35,651 nt of DNA from Candidatus Lachnoclostridium stercorigallinarum (GTDB taxonomy: Bacteria > Bacillota > Clostridia > Lachnospirales > Lachnospiraceae), in assembly GCA_019116745.1 (NCBI GenBank), contig DXBC01000013.1, positions 1 through 35,651 of the forward strand, given 5' to 3'. The translations under genes and the position numbers were made by a program. Positions 6,939-15,763 of the stretch are shown piece by piece. Within the stretch, counting starts at the first letter, position 1. Each line of letters begins with the position of its first letter. Under the pieces are notes generated by a model. That model ran no database searches, had not been told where the DNA came from, and saw only the letters and a list, made by a program, of their open reading frames with translations.

Positions 6939-9900
6939 CTAATTCATTTTTCTTATCTTTTCAATAGTTTTTTCTACAACCTTGACATTTTTTTCACCAT
7001 ACAATTCCGTCAATTTTCCCAAAAGTTCCCTGTCCGCTTCCACGTTCCACCCGGGAGGCAGGATTTTCTTCGCTTTCTCCTTTCTCAGATAGATGACAAC
7101 CCGGTCGCTGCCGTCAGACAGACGGAGCACATCCATCAGCTCCTTCTCACCAGCCATGTAGGAATCCTTGTCGGGAAACTGCAGCCACAGCTCTTTGGGA
7201 ATTTTTGAAAAGGGGATCACCTGCTCACAGATCAGTTTGCCCACAGGCTCGTCTCCCAGGGAAACCCGTCCCCGGATAAACAGCTTCGCATCCGGCTCCA
7301 GAAGCTCCCGGTTGGCATCAAAGTCTTTGGGAAATACCAGCACCTCCACGGATCCCACCAGGTCCTCTAAGGTGACAAAAGCCATATTCTTTCCCGTTTT
7401 TGTGATCTTGATGATGCGGTCGCTGACCAGTCCTCCCACCGTGACGATCTGTCCGTCAGACACCTTCGCTTCGTCCGTATCCTCATCCACAATAAAATCG
7501 GTGGTCATGGCGGTAATATTTTTTCTCCACCCCTCCTCATATTCTTCCAGGGGATGGCCGGTGACATACACGCCCAGCACCTCTTTTTCCATGGCAAACA
7601 TTTCTTCCCGGGGAAATTCTTCCACCTTCGGCATGGTGATCTGGAAATTCTCCCGATCCTCCGCCGCCGCAAAATCAAACAGGCTCAGCTGACCTTCCAT
7701 GGAAGTTTTCCTCTCCCGGCTCTTCTGGTCCATCATCTCCGGCACCACCATGAGCTTCTGTCTCCTGTTTCCCGGAAGGCTGTCCATGGCTCCTGCCTTG
7801 ATGAAGTTCTCCACCGTCTTTTTGTTGACCTCCTTCCCGCTCATCCGGCTGACAAAATCATCCAGGGAAGTAAAGGGACCGGCCAGATCCCTCTCCCGCA
7901 CAATGGCGTCCACCACGTTCCGCCCTATGCTCTTGATAGCGGAGAGACCATAGCGGATATTTTTCCCGGAAACGGAAAATCCACTCATTCCTTCGTTGAT
8001 ATCCGGCGGCAGGATGCTGATTCCCATCTGCCGGCAGGTGAGGATATACTCGGAAATTTTTGTGGTATTGTCCAGCACGGAGGTGAGCAGGGCCGCCATA
8101 AACTCCTGAGGATAATAGTATTTCAGATAGGCGGTCTGATAGGAAACCACAGCGTAGCAGGCCGCATGGGACTTGTTGAAGGCGTACTTGGCGAAATCGA
8201 TCATCTCGTCGTAAATGTGGTTTGCCGTCTTTTCGTCGATCCCGTTGGCAATGCAGCCCTTTACCCCTTCCGCCTCGTTTCCGTATACAAAGTTCTGCCG
8301 CTCCTTTTCCATGACGGAGGCCTTTTTCTTTGACATGGCTCTCCGCACCAGGTCGCTTCGTCCCATGGTATAGCCTGCCAGATCCCGCACGATCTGCATT
8401 ACCTGCTCCTGGTAGACGATGCAGCCGTAGGTAGGCTCCAGAATAGGCTCCATCTGGGGACAGTCGTAAGTAATGGAGGACGGATCATTTTTCCCTTTCA
8501 GGTATTTGGGAATAAAATCCATGGGGCCCGGACGGTACAGGGAAATTCCTGCGATAATGTCCTCCAGAGTGCGGGGCTTTAGCTCTTTCATAAAGCTCTT
8601 CATCCCGCCGCTTTCCAGCTGGAACACACCCTCGTCCTTTCCGCTGCCGATCATGTCCATTACATTGAGGTCATTGTAGTCGATCTTTAAGAGATCAATT
8701 TTTACATGATGGTTCTTTTCCGCCTGCTCCACCGCGTTCTGGATCACCGTCAGGGTCCGCAGGCCCAGAAAATCCATTTTCAGAAGACCCAGCTCCTCCA
8801 GCTCCGTCATGGTAAACTGGGTGGTGATGGTACCGTCGGCGCCTCTGGAGAGGGGCACATACTCATCCACATTGGTACGGCTGATCACAACTCCCGCGGC
8901 GTGCATGGAAGTGTGACGGGGCAGTCCTTCCAGCCTTTTTGACATATCGATAAGATACCGGACCTCATCGTCTGTCTGATAGGCATTTCGCAGATCCGGA
9001 CTGCTTTTTAAAGCCTTGTCCAGCGTAATTCCCAGATCCTTCGGAATCATCTTTGCGATGGCGTCGCATTTGGCGTAGGGAAGATCCAGCACACGGCCCA
9101 CGTCCCGGACCACTCCTCTGGCCGCAAAGGTACCGAAGGTGACGATCTGCACCACCTGGTCCTTTCCGTACTTCTGCACCACGTAGTCGATCACTTCCTG
9201 CCGCCTCTCGAAGCAGAAATCCACGTCAATATCCGGCATGGACACCCGCTCCGGGTTCAGGAAACGCTCAAACAGCAGGCTGTACCGAATGGGGTCAATA
9301 TCGGTGATCTCCAGGCAGTAGGATACGATGCTGCCCGCTGCAGAACCACGCCCCGGGCCCACGCTGATCCCGTTGGATTTCGCAAAATGGATGAAATCCC
9401 ACACAATCAGAAAGTAGTCCACATACCCCATGGAATGAATGACATCCAGCTCATAATCCAGACGTTTTCTCAGGGTTCCGTCATCCTCCGGATACCGCTT
9501 TTTCATACCTTCATCGCAGAGATGATTCAGATAGCTCCAGGAATCATACCCTTCCGGAACCTCATACCGGGGCAGCTTGGTCACTCCGAATTCAATCTCC
9601 ACATTGCACCGGTCGGCGATCTTCTGAGTGTTGTCAATGGCCTCCTGGGCATAGGGGAAGAGGCGCCTCATTTCCTCCTCCGACTTGCAGTAGTACTGAC
9701 CGCCCTCGTAGCGCATCCGGTTTTCATCCGCCACCTTTTTTCCCGTCTGAATACAGAGAAGAATATCGTGGGCCTCCACGTCCGTATCGTAGGTGTAGTG
9801 AATGTCATTGGTGGCTACCAGGTCCATGTTCAGCTCTCTGCTGAGCCGCAGCAGCCCCTGGTTTACCATCTTCTGGGCGGGAATTCCGTGATCCTGCAGC

Positions 9901-10421
9901 TCCAGGAAAAAGTTTCCCTTTCCGAAAATCCTCTCATATCTGAGGGCCGCTTCCTTCGCCTGATCGTAAAGCCCCCGCTCCAGATATCTTGGCACCTCTC
10001 CCGCCAGACAGGCGCTGAGGGCGATGATCCCCTCATGATACTGTTCCAGAATTTCATAATCCACCCTGGGCTTATAGTAAAAGCCGTCCACAAATCCTTT
10101 GGAAACGATCTTCATCAGATTGTGGTAGCCGGTGTCGTTTTCCGCCAGAAGCACCAGATGGTAATACCGGTCCTGGCCGCCCCCCGGCTCCCTGTCAAAC
10201 CGGGAACCGGGAGACACATAAACCTCACTTCCCAGAATGGGCTTGATTCCCGCCGCCTTTGCCGCCTTGTAAAACGCCACCGCGCCGTACATCACCCCGT
10301 GATCTGTGATCGCCAGGCTGTCCATGCCCAGCTCCTTCGCCCTGGCCACCAGCTCCTCTATCTTGCTGGAGCCGTCCAACAGGCTGTATTCTGTATGGAC
10401 GTGCAGATGTGTAAATGCCAT
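6939..10421 (-). CDS. dnaE: DNA polymerase III alpha subunit (DnaE)
   Basis: A 1160-residue C-family replicative polymerase. The N-terminal PHP domain begins FTHLHVHTEYSLLDG (3-17), with LAITDHG next. The palm region has GPGRGSAAGS and the catalytic PDIDVDF Asp motif, followed by HTSMHAAGVVIS and the fingers/thumb signature EEQVMQI-type segments. A helix-hairpin-helix and an OB fold (VTVGGLVSDRIIKITKTGK) occupy the C-terminal third. Length fits DnaE rather than PolC, and no DnaQ-type exonuclease insert is seen. The start MAFTHLHVH is preceded by GGGAGGAGAGG; upstream codons to 10451 are not family-like. A promoter lies at 10466-10494. Confidence 0.96.
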   Translation of the reverse strand: MAFTHLHVHTEYSLLDGSSKIEELVARAKELGMDSLAITDHGVMYGAVAFYKAAKAAGIKPILGSEVYVSPGSRFDREPGGGQDRYYHLVLLAENDTGYHNLMKIVSKGFVDGFYYKPRVDYEILEQYHEGIIALSACLAGEVPRYLERGLYDQAKEAALRYERIFGKGNFFLELQDHGIPAQKMVNQGLLRLSRELNMDLVATNDIHYTYDTDVEAHDILLCIQTGKKVADENRMRYEGGQYYCKSEEEMRRLFPYAQEAIDNTQKIADRCNVEIEFGVTKLPRYEVPEGYDSWSYLNHLCDEGMKKRYPEDDGTLRKRLDYELDVIHSMGYVDYFLIVWDFIHFAKSNGISVGPGRGSAAGSIVSYCLEITDIDPIRYSLLFERFLNPERVSMPDIDVDFCFERRQEVIDYVVQKYGKDQVVQIVTFGTFAARGVVRDVGRVLDLPYAKCDAIAKMIPKDLGITLDKALKSSPDLRNAYQTDDEVRYLIDMSKRLEGLPRHTSMHAAGVVISRTNVDEYVPLSRGADGTITTQFTMTELEELGLLKMDFLGLRTLTVIQNAVEQAEKNHHVKIDLLKIDYNDLNVMDMIGSGKDEGVFQLESGGMKSFMKELKPRTLEDIIAGISLYRPGPMDFIPKYLKGKNDPSSITYDCPQMEPILEPTYGCIVYQEQVMQIVRDLAGYTMGRSDLVRRAMSKKKASVMEKERQNFVYGNEAEGVKGCIANGIDEKTANHIYDEMIDFAKYAFNKSHAACYAVVSYQTAYLKYYYPQEFMAALLTSVLDNTTKISEYILTCRQMGISILPPDINEGMSGFSVSGKNIRYGLSAIKSIGRNVVDAIVRERDLAGPFTSLDDFVSRMSGKEVNKKTVENFIKAGAMDSLPGNRRQKLMVVPEMMDQKSRERKTSMEGQLSLFDFAAAEDRENFQITMPKVEEFPREEMFAMEKEVLGVYVTGHPLEEYEEGWRKNITAMTTDFIVDEDTDEAKVSDGQIVTVGGLVSDRIIKITKTGKNMAFVTLEDLVGSVEVLVFPKDFDANRELLEPDAKLFIRGRVSLGDEPVGKLICEQVIPFSKIPKELWLQFPDKDSYMAGEKELMDVLRLSDGSDRVVIYLRKEKAKKILPPGWNVEADRELLGKLTELYGEKNVKVVEKTIEKIRKMN

Positions 10422-10465
10422 CGTCCCTCTCCTCCCGTCGTCGTATTCCATCGCCGTTTGTCTTC

Positions 10466-10494
10466 ATCTTACCACACCGGGGCAATTCCATCAA
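10466..10494 (-). promoter_or_regulatory. Promoter of dnaE-pfkA
   Basis: On the minus strand TTGATG (10489-10494) and TAAGAT (10466-10471) are separated by 17 bases. The predicted start near 10459 gives a leader of about 40 bases before the dnaE ATG. Confidence 0.5.
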
Positions 10495-10556
10495 CGCAAA
10501 AGTACCGACCCTCTCCCATAGAGCATATTCCCCGGCCCATCCCATAAAGTAAGAAA

Positions 10557-10592
10557 GAAGCCGGCGCCGGAATTTCTTCCCGCGCCGGCCTC
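10557..10592 (-). terminator. Terminator after the TctC-like gene
   Basis: An 11-base GC-rich stem (10557-10567 with 10582-10592, one G-T pair) is followed on the minus strand by a T-rich TTCTTTCTT tract. It closes the kinase/TctC-like transcript just past the stop at 10595. Confidence 0.75.
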
Positions 10593-10594
10593 TT

Positions 10595-11632
10595 TCAGGA
10601 GGCTGCAGGCTCAGAGCCTTTTACTTCCTCCAGAATCCCCCGGTATTCCTCATTGATCTCATCCAGAAAATCTCCAAATTCTTCATGTTCCTGGAAATCC
10701 TCTGTCCAGCCATAGCGGCTGCAGGTATCCTTCCACATATCCGTTTCCGTCATTTCCTTCAAGGTCTTTTCCCAGTACTCCAGGGCGTAGTCCGGCATAT
10801 CTGCCGGGCCGAACATCCCCCGCCAGTTGGCAAATTCCACATCGATTCCCTGTTCCCTGCAGGTGGGTATCTCCTCCATTCTTCCGTTGTCCAGGCGCTG
10901 GCCGGACGTCACCGCCAGAACGCGGAGATCCCCGCTCTCCATCAGCCCCACCACATCGCTGACACTGGCAGAAAGCACATCGATCCGTCCTCCCATAAGA
11001 TTGGACAGCGCTCCCCCGTTTTCATAGCCCTCGTAAACGATCTGGTCCAGACCGGTGACCCCGGCCGCCCTGGCCACCTCCAGAAACTGTATATGGTCCA
11101 TGGACCAGGTGGAAGAGGTTCCGCCGATCTTCACCCCTTCCGGATTCTCTTTCAGGACATCCATCACATCCCCTATAGTTTCATAAGGAGAATCGCTCCT
11201 CACCGCAAAACATCCGTAATCCACCAGGAGTTTTGCGATGGGCGTAGTATTTTCCTTATAATTATAGGGAGTCGTTCCATTCAGGTGAATCAGGCAGATG
11301 GGCGGTGAAAACACAGACAGTACCCTGTCCTCCCCCCGCTTTCCCGCCAGGTATTCCAGAGCTGCGCTGCCGCCCTTTCCCGGTTTGTTTGTCACCGGCA
11401 GGGGAACTGAAACCAGATCGGAAACGCTGAGACACTGGGACACCGCGCGAATCGTCAGGTCATATCCGCTTCCCGGCCCCGCCGGTGCGATCATTTCCAC
11501 CGCTTCCCTGGGATAAATCTCCTCCCCGGCCGTCCCCGTCTCCTCCGCAGCACAGCCCGTCAGAAAAGCTGCCATCAGAGCCATAACCGTAATAATCAGC
11601 CTGCTCCTCCTCGTGTAACCCTTCCCTGTCAT
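10595..11632 (-). CDS. Orphan TctC-family solute-binding lipoprotein
   Basis: About 345 residues. A basic N-terminus (KGYTRRSR) and hydrophobic stretch end in the lipobox LTGC, so it should be a surface lipoprotein. TctC-family landmarks are VEMIAPAGPGSGYDLTIRAV, TNKPGKGGSAALEYL, GGTSSTWSMDHIQF, the LMGGRIDVLSASVSDV segment and the NWRGMFGP segment. It is a second binding protein in the locus, encoded right after the hybrid kinase and without its own membrane subunits. TctC-like proteins next to sensor kinases occur elsewhere (Bordetella BctC/BctE; YflP by CitST in B. subtilis), so a ligand-presenting role is plausible inference. The ATG at 11632 follows GGGGGAG with short spacing; an upstream ATG at 11644 is the alternative. 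The kinase frame overlaps this gene by about 173 bases. Confidence 0.88.
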   Translation of the reverse strand: MTGKGYTRRSRLIITVMALMAAFLTGCAAEETGTAGEEIYPREAVEMIAPAGPGSGYDLTIRAVSQCLSVSDLVSVPLPVTNKPGKGGSAALEYLAGKRGEDRVLSVFSPPICLIHLNGTTPYNYKENTTPIAKLLVDYGCFAVRSDSPYETIGDVMDVLKENPEGVKIGGTSSTWSMDHIQFLEVARAAGVTGLDQIVYEGYENGGALSNLMGGRIDVLSASVSDVVGLMESGDLRVLAVTSGQRLDNGRMEEIPTCREQGIDVEFANWRGMFGPADMPDYALEYWEKTLKEMTETDMWKDTCSRYGWTEDFQEHEEFGDFLDEINEEYRGILEEVKGSEPAAS

Positions 11633-13856
11633 TATCTCCCCCATCTTTCTTCTTTGTCATCCGTTCCATTGTTTCCAGAAGCTCTTTAAACCGAACCGGC
11701 TTCAGCAGGATCTCGTCCACTATCCCCTGTTCCTTCATGAGGATGGCGTCCTGCCCCACAAGACCGGTGAGCAGAATCACCTTCAGGCCGCTTCTCTGCT
11801 TGGCCTTTCTGGCCAGAGCCGTTCCCTTATACTTCGGCATCGTATCGTCCACGATCATAAGGTTCCAGTTTTTGTCTCCCCTGTACAGAGTTTCCATGGC
11901 TTTCTGGGCATCGGTGTAGGCATCTGTCTGATATCCCCTCAGCATCAGCCTTCTTTTCAGATACTTCACAATCTGCTCGTCGTCATCCACCAGAAGGACA
12001 GAGATTCTCCCCTCTTCCCGTTTCTCCTCCCATCCTTCTTCCGTCCCGGATTCCGGCAGCTGGGTCGCCGGAAAATACAGGCAGAACCGGCTTCCCTTTC
12101 CTTCTTTGCTGTCCGCAAGAACAAAGCCTCCGTGGTTCACCATAATATTCTTCACCACAGGAAGCCCCAGCCCTGTTCCCTTCCGCTTCGTGGTAAAAAA
12201 CGGGTCAAAAATCTGCTTCAGCATCTCCTTCTTCATTCCGCAGCCCGTATCGGACACTGTGATTTCCACATAACGGATATCCGCGGCCTCCCGGTACGCC
12301 TCCGGAATCTGATCTCTCCCGATCTCCCGGCTCGCCACGGTCAGCACGCCTCCGTTCTTCTCCATGGCCTGACAGCCATTGGAATACAGATTTAAAAGCA
12401 CCTGATAAATCTGGGTGGCGCTTCCGTATACGTTGACACCGGCAGCTCCCAGCTTTTTTTCCACCTGCACATTGGACGGCTTTAGCAGTTCCATCGCCCG
12501 CAGCGCCTCGTCCGCCACCGCATCGATGCACACCGGCGCAAAAAAACCGGTTTCCATCTCTTTTCTGCTGAAAGGAAGAATCTGCTCCACAATCTCCTTC
12601 CCTCTTATGCCTGCTTTGTAGATTTCCTCCATATCCCCGTAATACTCGCTTTCTTTTCCCAGCTGCTCCATCAGGAATTCCGAGTACCCGATGATAGGAG
12701 TGAGCAGATTGTTGAACTCATGGACAATGCCGCCGGCCAGCATGCCGATGGTGGTCAGCTTCTGATAGTGGCGGATCTGCTCCTGGCTCCGGCGCAGCTC
12801 TTCCAGGGTCCGGTTCATATCCCGCAGATATTTCGTCTCCAGCTTCAGCTTCTGCCGTTCCTTCTGCTGATGGTAAATGATCACTCCGCCCGCCAGAATC
12901 AGGGTACAGATCATCACTGCCAGCAGCACCAGATGACGCATTCCTGCCGTCTCCGTCTGCATAGCCGCATGGTACGGCATGACAGCAGACACATACCAGG
13001 AAACTCCGTCCAGGTTCATCCGGGAATATGACGCCATCAGCTGCACCGGCGGCATAATATTATTGGAATATTCCACATATACACTGCTTCCCTCCTCCAC
13101 GCTGTACTGTTCTTCCAGCATGCTGCGGAGGGAATCGTATCTGGCGTAATCTTCAAAACCTTCCAGATCTCTTTTATAGTTAAATCTTACCATCCGCTCC
13201 TCCGGATGGACGATCACTGTTCCGTTTTCATCCTTCACCGTAATGTATCCGCCGTTTTCCGGGCTGAGCATCTCGATGTACTGCCGGTAAATCTCCCCCA
13301 TATCCAGCACGCACACCACTGTCCCCACATAGCCGTTTCCCCCATAAACGTTGTTTGCCAGGGTCACTCCGTATTGTCCGTCCGAAAAAACCACCATCTG
13401 GCCGATCCCGCTTTTTTCCGCGCTGCCGTACTGGTGCAGATCCAGGTCAGCGCCGTCCAACAGCCCCACAAAAGGATACTGATCATAGTGGAACACCGGT
13501 TCTCCTTCCCGGTCCAGCACATAGATACTGGCAAGTCCCTGCTGATGGGACTGTATATAGGAAAAAATATATCCCTTCATTCCTGTGTCGTCCCCGGTTT
13601 CATAGTAGGTCTCAAACCCCTGCTGAAAGCCGGGAGTACGGGTCAGAATATCCACCTTTCGGATCTGCTCATCAAAAAAATTCTGGAGGTTCTGGGAAAC
13701 TGCCCGTGAGATCAGCAGAAGGTTTTCCTGCCTCTCCTTCATCACCACATCCATATAAGCGGAATATGTCACATTCATCAGATAGATCATCAGAAAAATG
13801 ATAACCCCTATGAATGGTATAATCAGCTTTTTCGTATTTCGCCTCAGCCAGTTCAT
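11460..13856 (-). CDS. Membrane-bound hybrid histidine kinase with dCache sensor and receiver domain
   Basis: A 798-codon frame. TM1 is at 11-29, an extracytoplasmic dCache-like sensor domain covers about 35-300 (YVLDREGEPVFHYD, GVSWYVSAVMPY), and TM2 is at 307-328. A short coiled coil leads to the H-box GGIVHEFNNLL with His379. The ATPase domain has N493 in YSNGCQAM, VSDTGCGM with Asp536, DPFFTTK and GTGLGLP (560-566). A receiver domain (619-733) has acidic DDD 624-626, phospho-acceptor Asp670 and Lys719. The receiver ends near residue 733, but the frame stays open for another 65 residues of Gly/Asp-rich sequence overlapping the TctC-like gene out of frame, which suggests the natural end is near 11632. 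GGAGACTGGGAG precedes the ATG. No HPt domain is visible. It likely senses a carboxylate and works with the regulator at 17591. Confidence 0.92.
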   Translation of the reverse strand: MNWLRRNTKKLIIPFIGVIIFLMIYLMNVTYSAYMDVVMKERQENLLLISRAVSQNLQNFFDEQIRKVDILTRTPGFQQGFETYYETGDDTGMKGYIFSYIQSHQQGLASIYVLDREGEPVFHYDQYPFVGLLDGADLDLHQYGSAEKSGIGQMVVFSDGQYGVTLANNVYGGNGYVGTVVCVLDMGEIYRQYIEMLSPENGGYITVKDENGTVIVHPEERMVRFNYKRDLEGFEDYARYDSLRSMLEEQYSVEEGSSVYVEYSNNIMPPVQLMASYSRMNLDGVSWYVSAVMPYHAAMQTETAGMRHLVLLAVMICTLILAGGVIIYHQQKERQKLKLETKYLRDMNRTLEELRRSQEQIRHYQKLTTIGMLAGGIVHEFNNLLTPIIGYSEFLMEQLGKESEYYGDMEEIYKAGIRGKEIVEQILPFSRKEMETGFFAPVCIDAVADEALRAMELLKPSNVQVEKKLGAAGVNVYGSATQIYQVLLNLYSNGCQAMEKNGGVLTVASREIGRDQIPEAYREAADIRYVEITVSDTGCGMKKEMLKQIFDPFFTTKRKGTGLGLPVVKNIMVNHGGFVLADSKEGKGSRFCLYFPATQLPESGTEEGWEEKREEGRISVLLVDDDEQIVKYLKRRLMLRGYQTDAYTDAQKAMETLYRGDKNWNLMIVDDTMPKYKGTALARKAKQRSGLKVILLTGLVGQDAILMKEQGIVDEILLKPVRFKELLETMERMTKKKDGGDNDREGLHEEEQADYYGYGSDGSFSDGLCCGGDGDGRGGDLSQGSGGNDRTGGAGKRI

Positions 13857-13890
13857 TCTCCCAGTCTCCTTTTTTCTGTCTCAGCAGTCT

Positions 13891-14148
13891 CTATTTTTTC
13901 TCCCGCAGCACTGCTCCGCAGAATGGGCAGCGGGCACCTCTGGGCAAAGGATATTTCATATCCAGTTTCTTCCCGCAGGCCGGACAGCGGTACATGGATT
14001 TCTCAAACAGATAGGAACCCAGCAGCATGCACAGAGCCGCCGCCCATCTTCCCGACGCCAGAAAGAAAATGCCGAAAAACACCGCAGCAATACACACCGG
14101 CTTCACCACAGCCAGCTCCATCCTGATTTTAAATTTTCTTCGCTCCAC
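13891..14148 (-). CDS. Small two-TM membrane protein with C-terminal zinc ribbon
   Basis: An 85-residue protein of no recognised named family. A basic N-terminus precedes two hydrophobic segments (about 14-32 and 34-49), then a zinc-ribbon with CPAC (Cys55, Cys58) and CPFC (Cys74, Cys77). The predicted start is GTG with AGGGGAC upstream; an ATG at 14121 is the alternative. It lies between tctA and the kinase, 34 bases before the kinase ATG, so it is probably co-transcribed with the kinase. It may be a membrane-associated accessory protein, but its role is unknown. Confidence 0.7.
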   Translation of the reverse strand: MERRKFKIRMELAVVKPVCIAAVFFGIFFLASGRWAAALCMLLGSYLFEKSMYRCPACGKKLDMKYPLPRGARCPFCGAVLREKK

Positions 14149-14185
14149 AGCCGGTCCCCTTTCACTCCAAAAGAGGGTGCCGCGA

Positions 14186-14209
14186 AACCAGGCGGATATC
14201 CGCCTGGTT
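14186..14209. repeat. 24-base perfect palindrome after tctA
   Basis: The two 12-base halves are exact reverse complements. It lies 36 bases past the tctA stop, before the zinc-ribbon gene. There is no clean T-run on the minus strand, so it may be a processing or partial termination hairpin that separates transporter from sensor expression, or an operator. Confidence 0.55.
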
Positions 14210-14245
14210 CCACAACATCCCCTCGATTTTGCTTATCTTTTTATT

Positions 14246-15751
14246 TTACTTTGCCTTTTCCTTTTTGACAACCAGAGGTTTCACCACCGGCCACAGCAGA
14301 ACAACCATACATACCAGCATAACGATTCCGGTCACCGGACGTCTTAACAGGTTGATGAAAGCTTCTATCAGGGTATCGCCCTGAACGATGGTTACCGCGC
14401 GGCGCAGGTTGGACTCACAGATGGTTCCCAGCACAAGGCCAAGGATCATAGCAGAGCTGTTGAATTTGCACTTTACCAGCAGGAAGCCTGCCAGGCCGGC
14501 CACTGCCATAAGAATTACGTCCACAGCCGTATTCTTGGTGGCGTAAGCTCCGATGGTAGCCATCATAATAATGGTGGGTCCCAGAATGCTGTAAGGTACC
14601 TTCAGAATCTGTACGAACACCTTTGCAATCAAAATGGCCGCAAACACCATGACGATGTTGGACACGAACATGGACGCAAAAGTAGCGGACAGGAACTGGG
14701 GCTGGTCAATCAGAAGCAGCGGTCCCATGGTAACTCCCTTTAATACCAGAGCGGACATCATGATGGCTGCCGCGTTTCCTCCGGGAATACCTAAAGACAG
14801 CAGAGGAACCATAGCGCCGCCGGTCGCGGCGTTGTTGCCGGATTCAGGAGCCGCGATTCCTTCCAGACAGCCGGTTCCAAACCTTTCCGGATGCTTGGAG
14901 AGCTTCTGCTCCATGGAGTAGCACATAAAGGAAGCGATGGTAGCTCCCGCTCCGGGAAGGATACCGATGATGGTTCCCACTACGGAACATCTGGCCACTG
15001 TCCATTTTACGGAAAGAAATTCCTTCAGGCTTGGCATCTTTGCAGACATACTGCCGGTTCCTCCCACTGCAGTCAGCTTGGAAGGTTTTGCTGTCTGCTT
15101 CAGTACCTCAGTCACCGCGAAAAATCCGATCATCACCGGAATCATCTCAATTCCGGAGGTGAGGAAACGGGTTCCGAAAGTCAGTCTCGGCACGCCCAGC
15201 AGCGGATCCAGGCCGATGCAGGCCAGCAGCAGGCCCAGCAGACCGGAAATAATAGTGCGGCAGATATTGTCCGTCTCCAGACTGGTCAGAATGGACAGAC
15301 CCATAAAGGAGATGGCAAACAGCTCGGACGGGCCGAAGCTCAGCGCTGCCTGAGTCAGCTGCGGACTTAACAGCAGCATGCAGATTGCCGCAAACATTCC
15401 GCCGACAGCGGAGCACATCAGCTGCATTCCCAGAGCTTTTCCGGCCTCACCTCTCTGCGCCATGGGATAGCCGTCGTAAGTGGTGGGGGCACTGGAAGGC
15501 ACGCCGGGAATCTTAAACAGGATTGCCGTCATACCGCCGCCTGTAATGGACGCACAGTAGATGGCCACCAGAAAGGCAATGGCGCTCACCGCGTCCATCT
15601 GATAAGTAAACGGAATACCCAGCGTTACGGCCATGGTCGCGGACACTCCAGGAAGCGCTCCGAACAGAGTGCCCAGAAACACGGCGAAAATAATCAGCAG
15701 AAACATTGTGGGCTGAAATACTACAGATAATCCACTTGTCAATAATTCCAT
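14246..15751 (-). CDS. tctA: Tripartite tricarboxylate transporter, large permease TctA
   Basis: A 501-residue multi-spanning membrane protein (about 12 hydrophobic segments), the transport channel of the TTT family of secondary carriers that import citrate-like di- and tricarboxylates with a binding protein. The family motif GALPGVSATMAVTLGIPFTY is near residues 31-50; a second repeat-like motif GILPGAGATIASFMCY is near 263-278, and GSGTGGAMVPLLSLGIPG-type sequence follows. GGGAGG precedes the ATG. It follows tctB by 12 bases in the canonical C-B-A order. Substrate cannot be read from sequence. Confidence 0.95.
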   Translation of the reverse strand: MELLTSGLSVVFQPTMFLLIIFAVFLGTLFGALPGVSATMAVTLGIPFTYQMDAVSAIAFLVAIYCASITGGGMTAILFKIPGVPSSAPTTYDGYPMAQRGEAGKALGMQLMCSAVGGMFAAICMLLLSPQLTQAALSFGPSELFAISFMGLSILTSLETDNICRTIISGLLGLLLACIGLDPLLGVPRLTFGTRFLTSGIEMIPVMIGFFAVTEVLKQTAKPSKLTAVGGTGSMSAKMPSLKEFLSVKWTVARCSVVGTIIGILPGAGATIASFMCYSMEQKLSKHPERFGTGCLEGIAAPESGNNAATGGAMVPLLSLGIPGGNAAAIMMSALVLKGVTMGPLLLIDQPQFLSATFASMFVSNIVMVFAAILIAKVFVQILKVPYSILGPTIIMMATIGAYATKNTAVDVILMAVAGLAGFLLVKCKFNSSAMILGLVLGTICESNLRRAVTIVQGDTLIEAFINLLRRPVTGIVMLVCMVVLLWPVVKPLVVKKEKAK

Positions 15752-15763
15752 ATACTACCTCCC

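Noticed and set aside
9387-10547. 386-codon plus-strand frame opposite dnaE
   Set aside because: Antisense to the conserved PHP and polymerase regions of dnaE; no family-like motifs.
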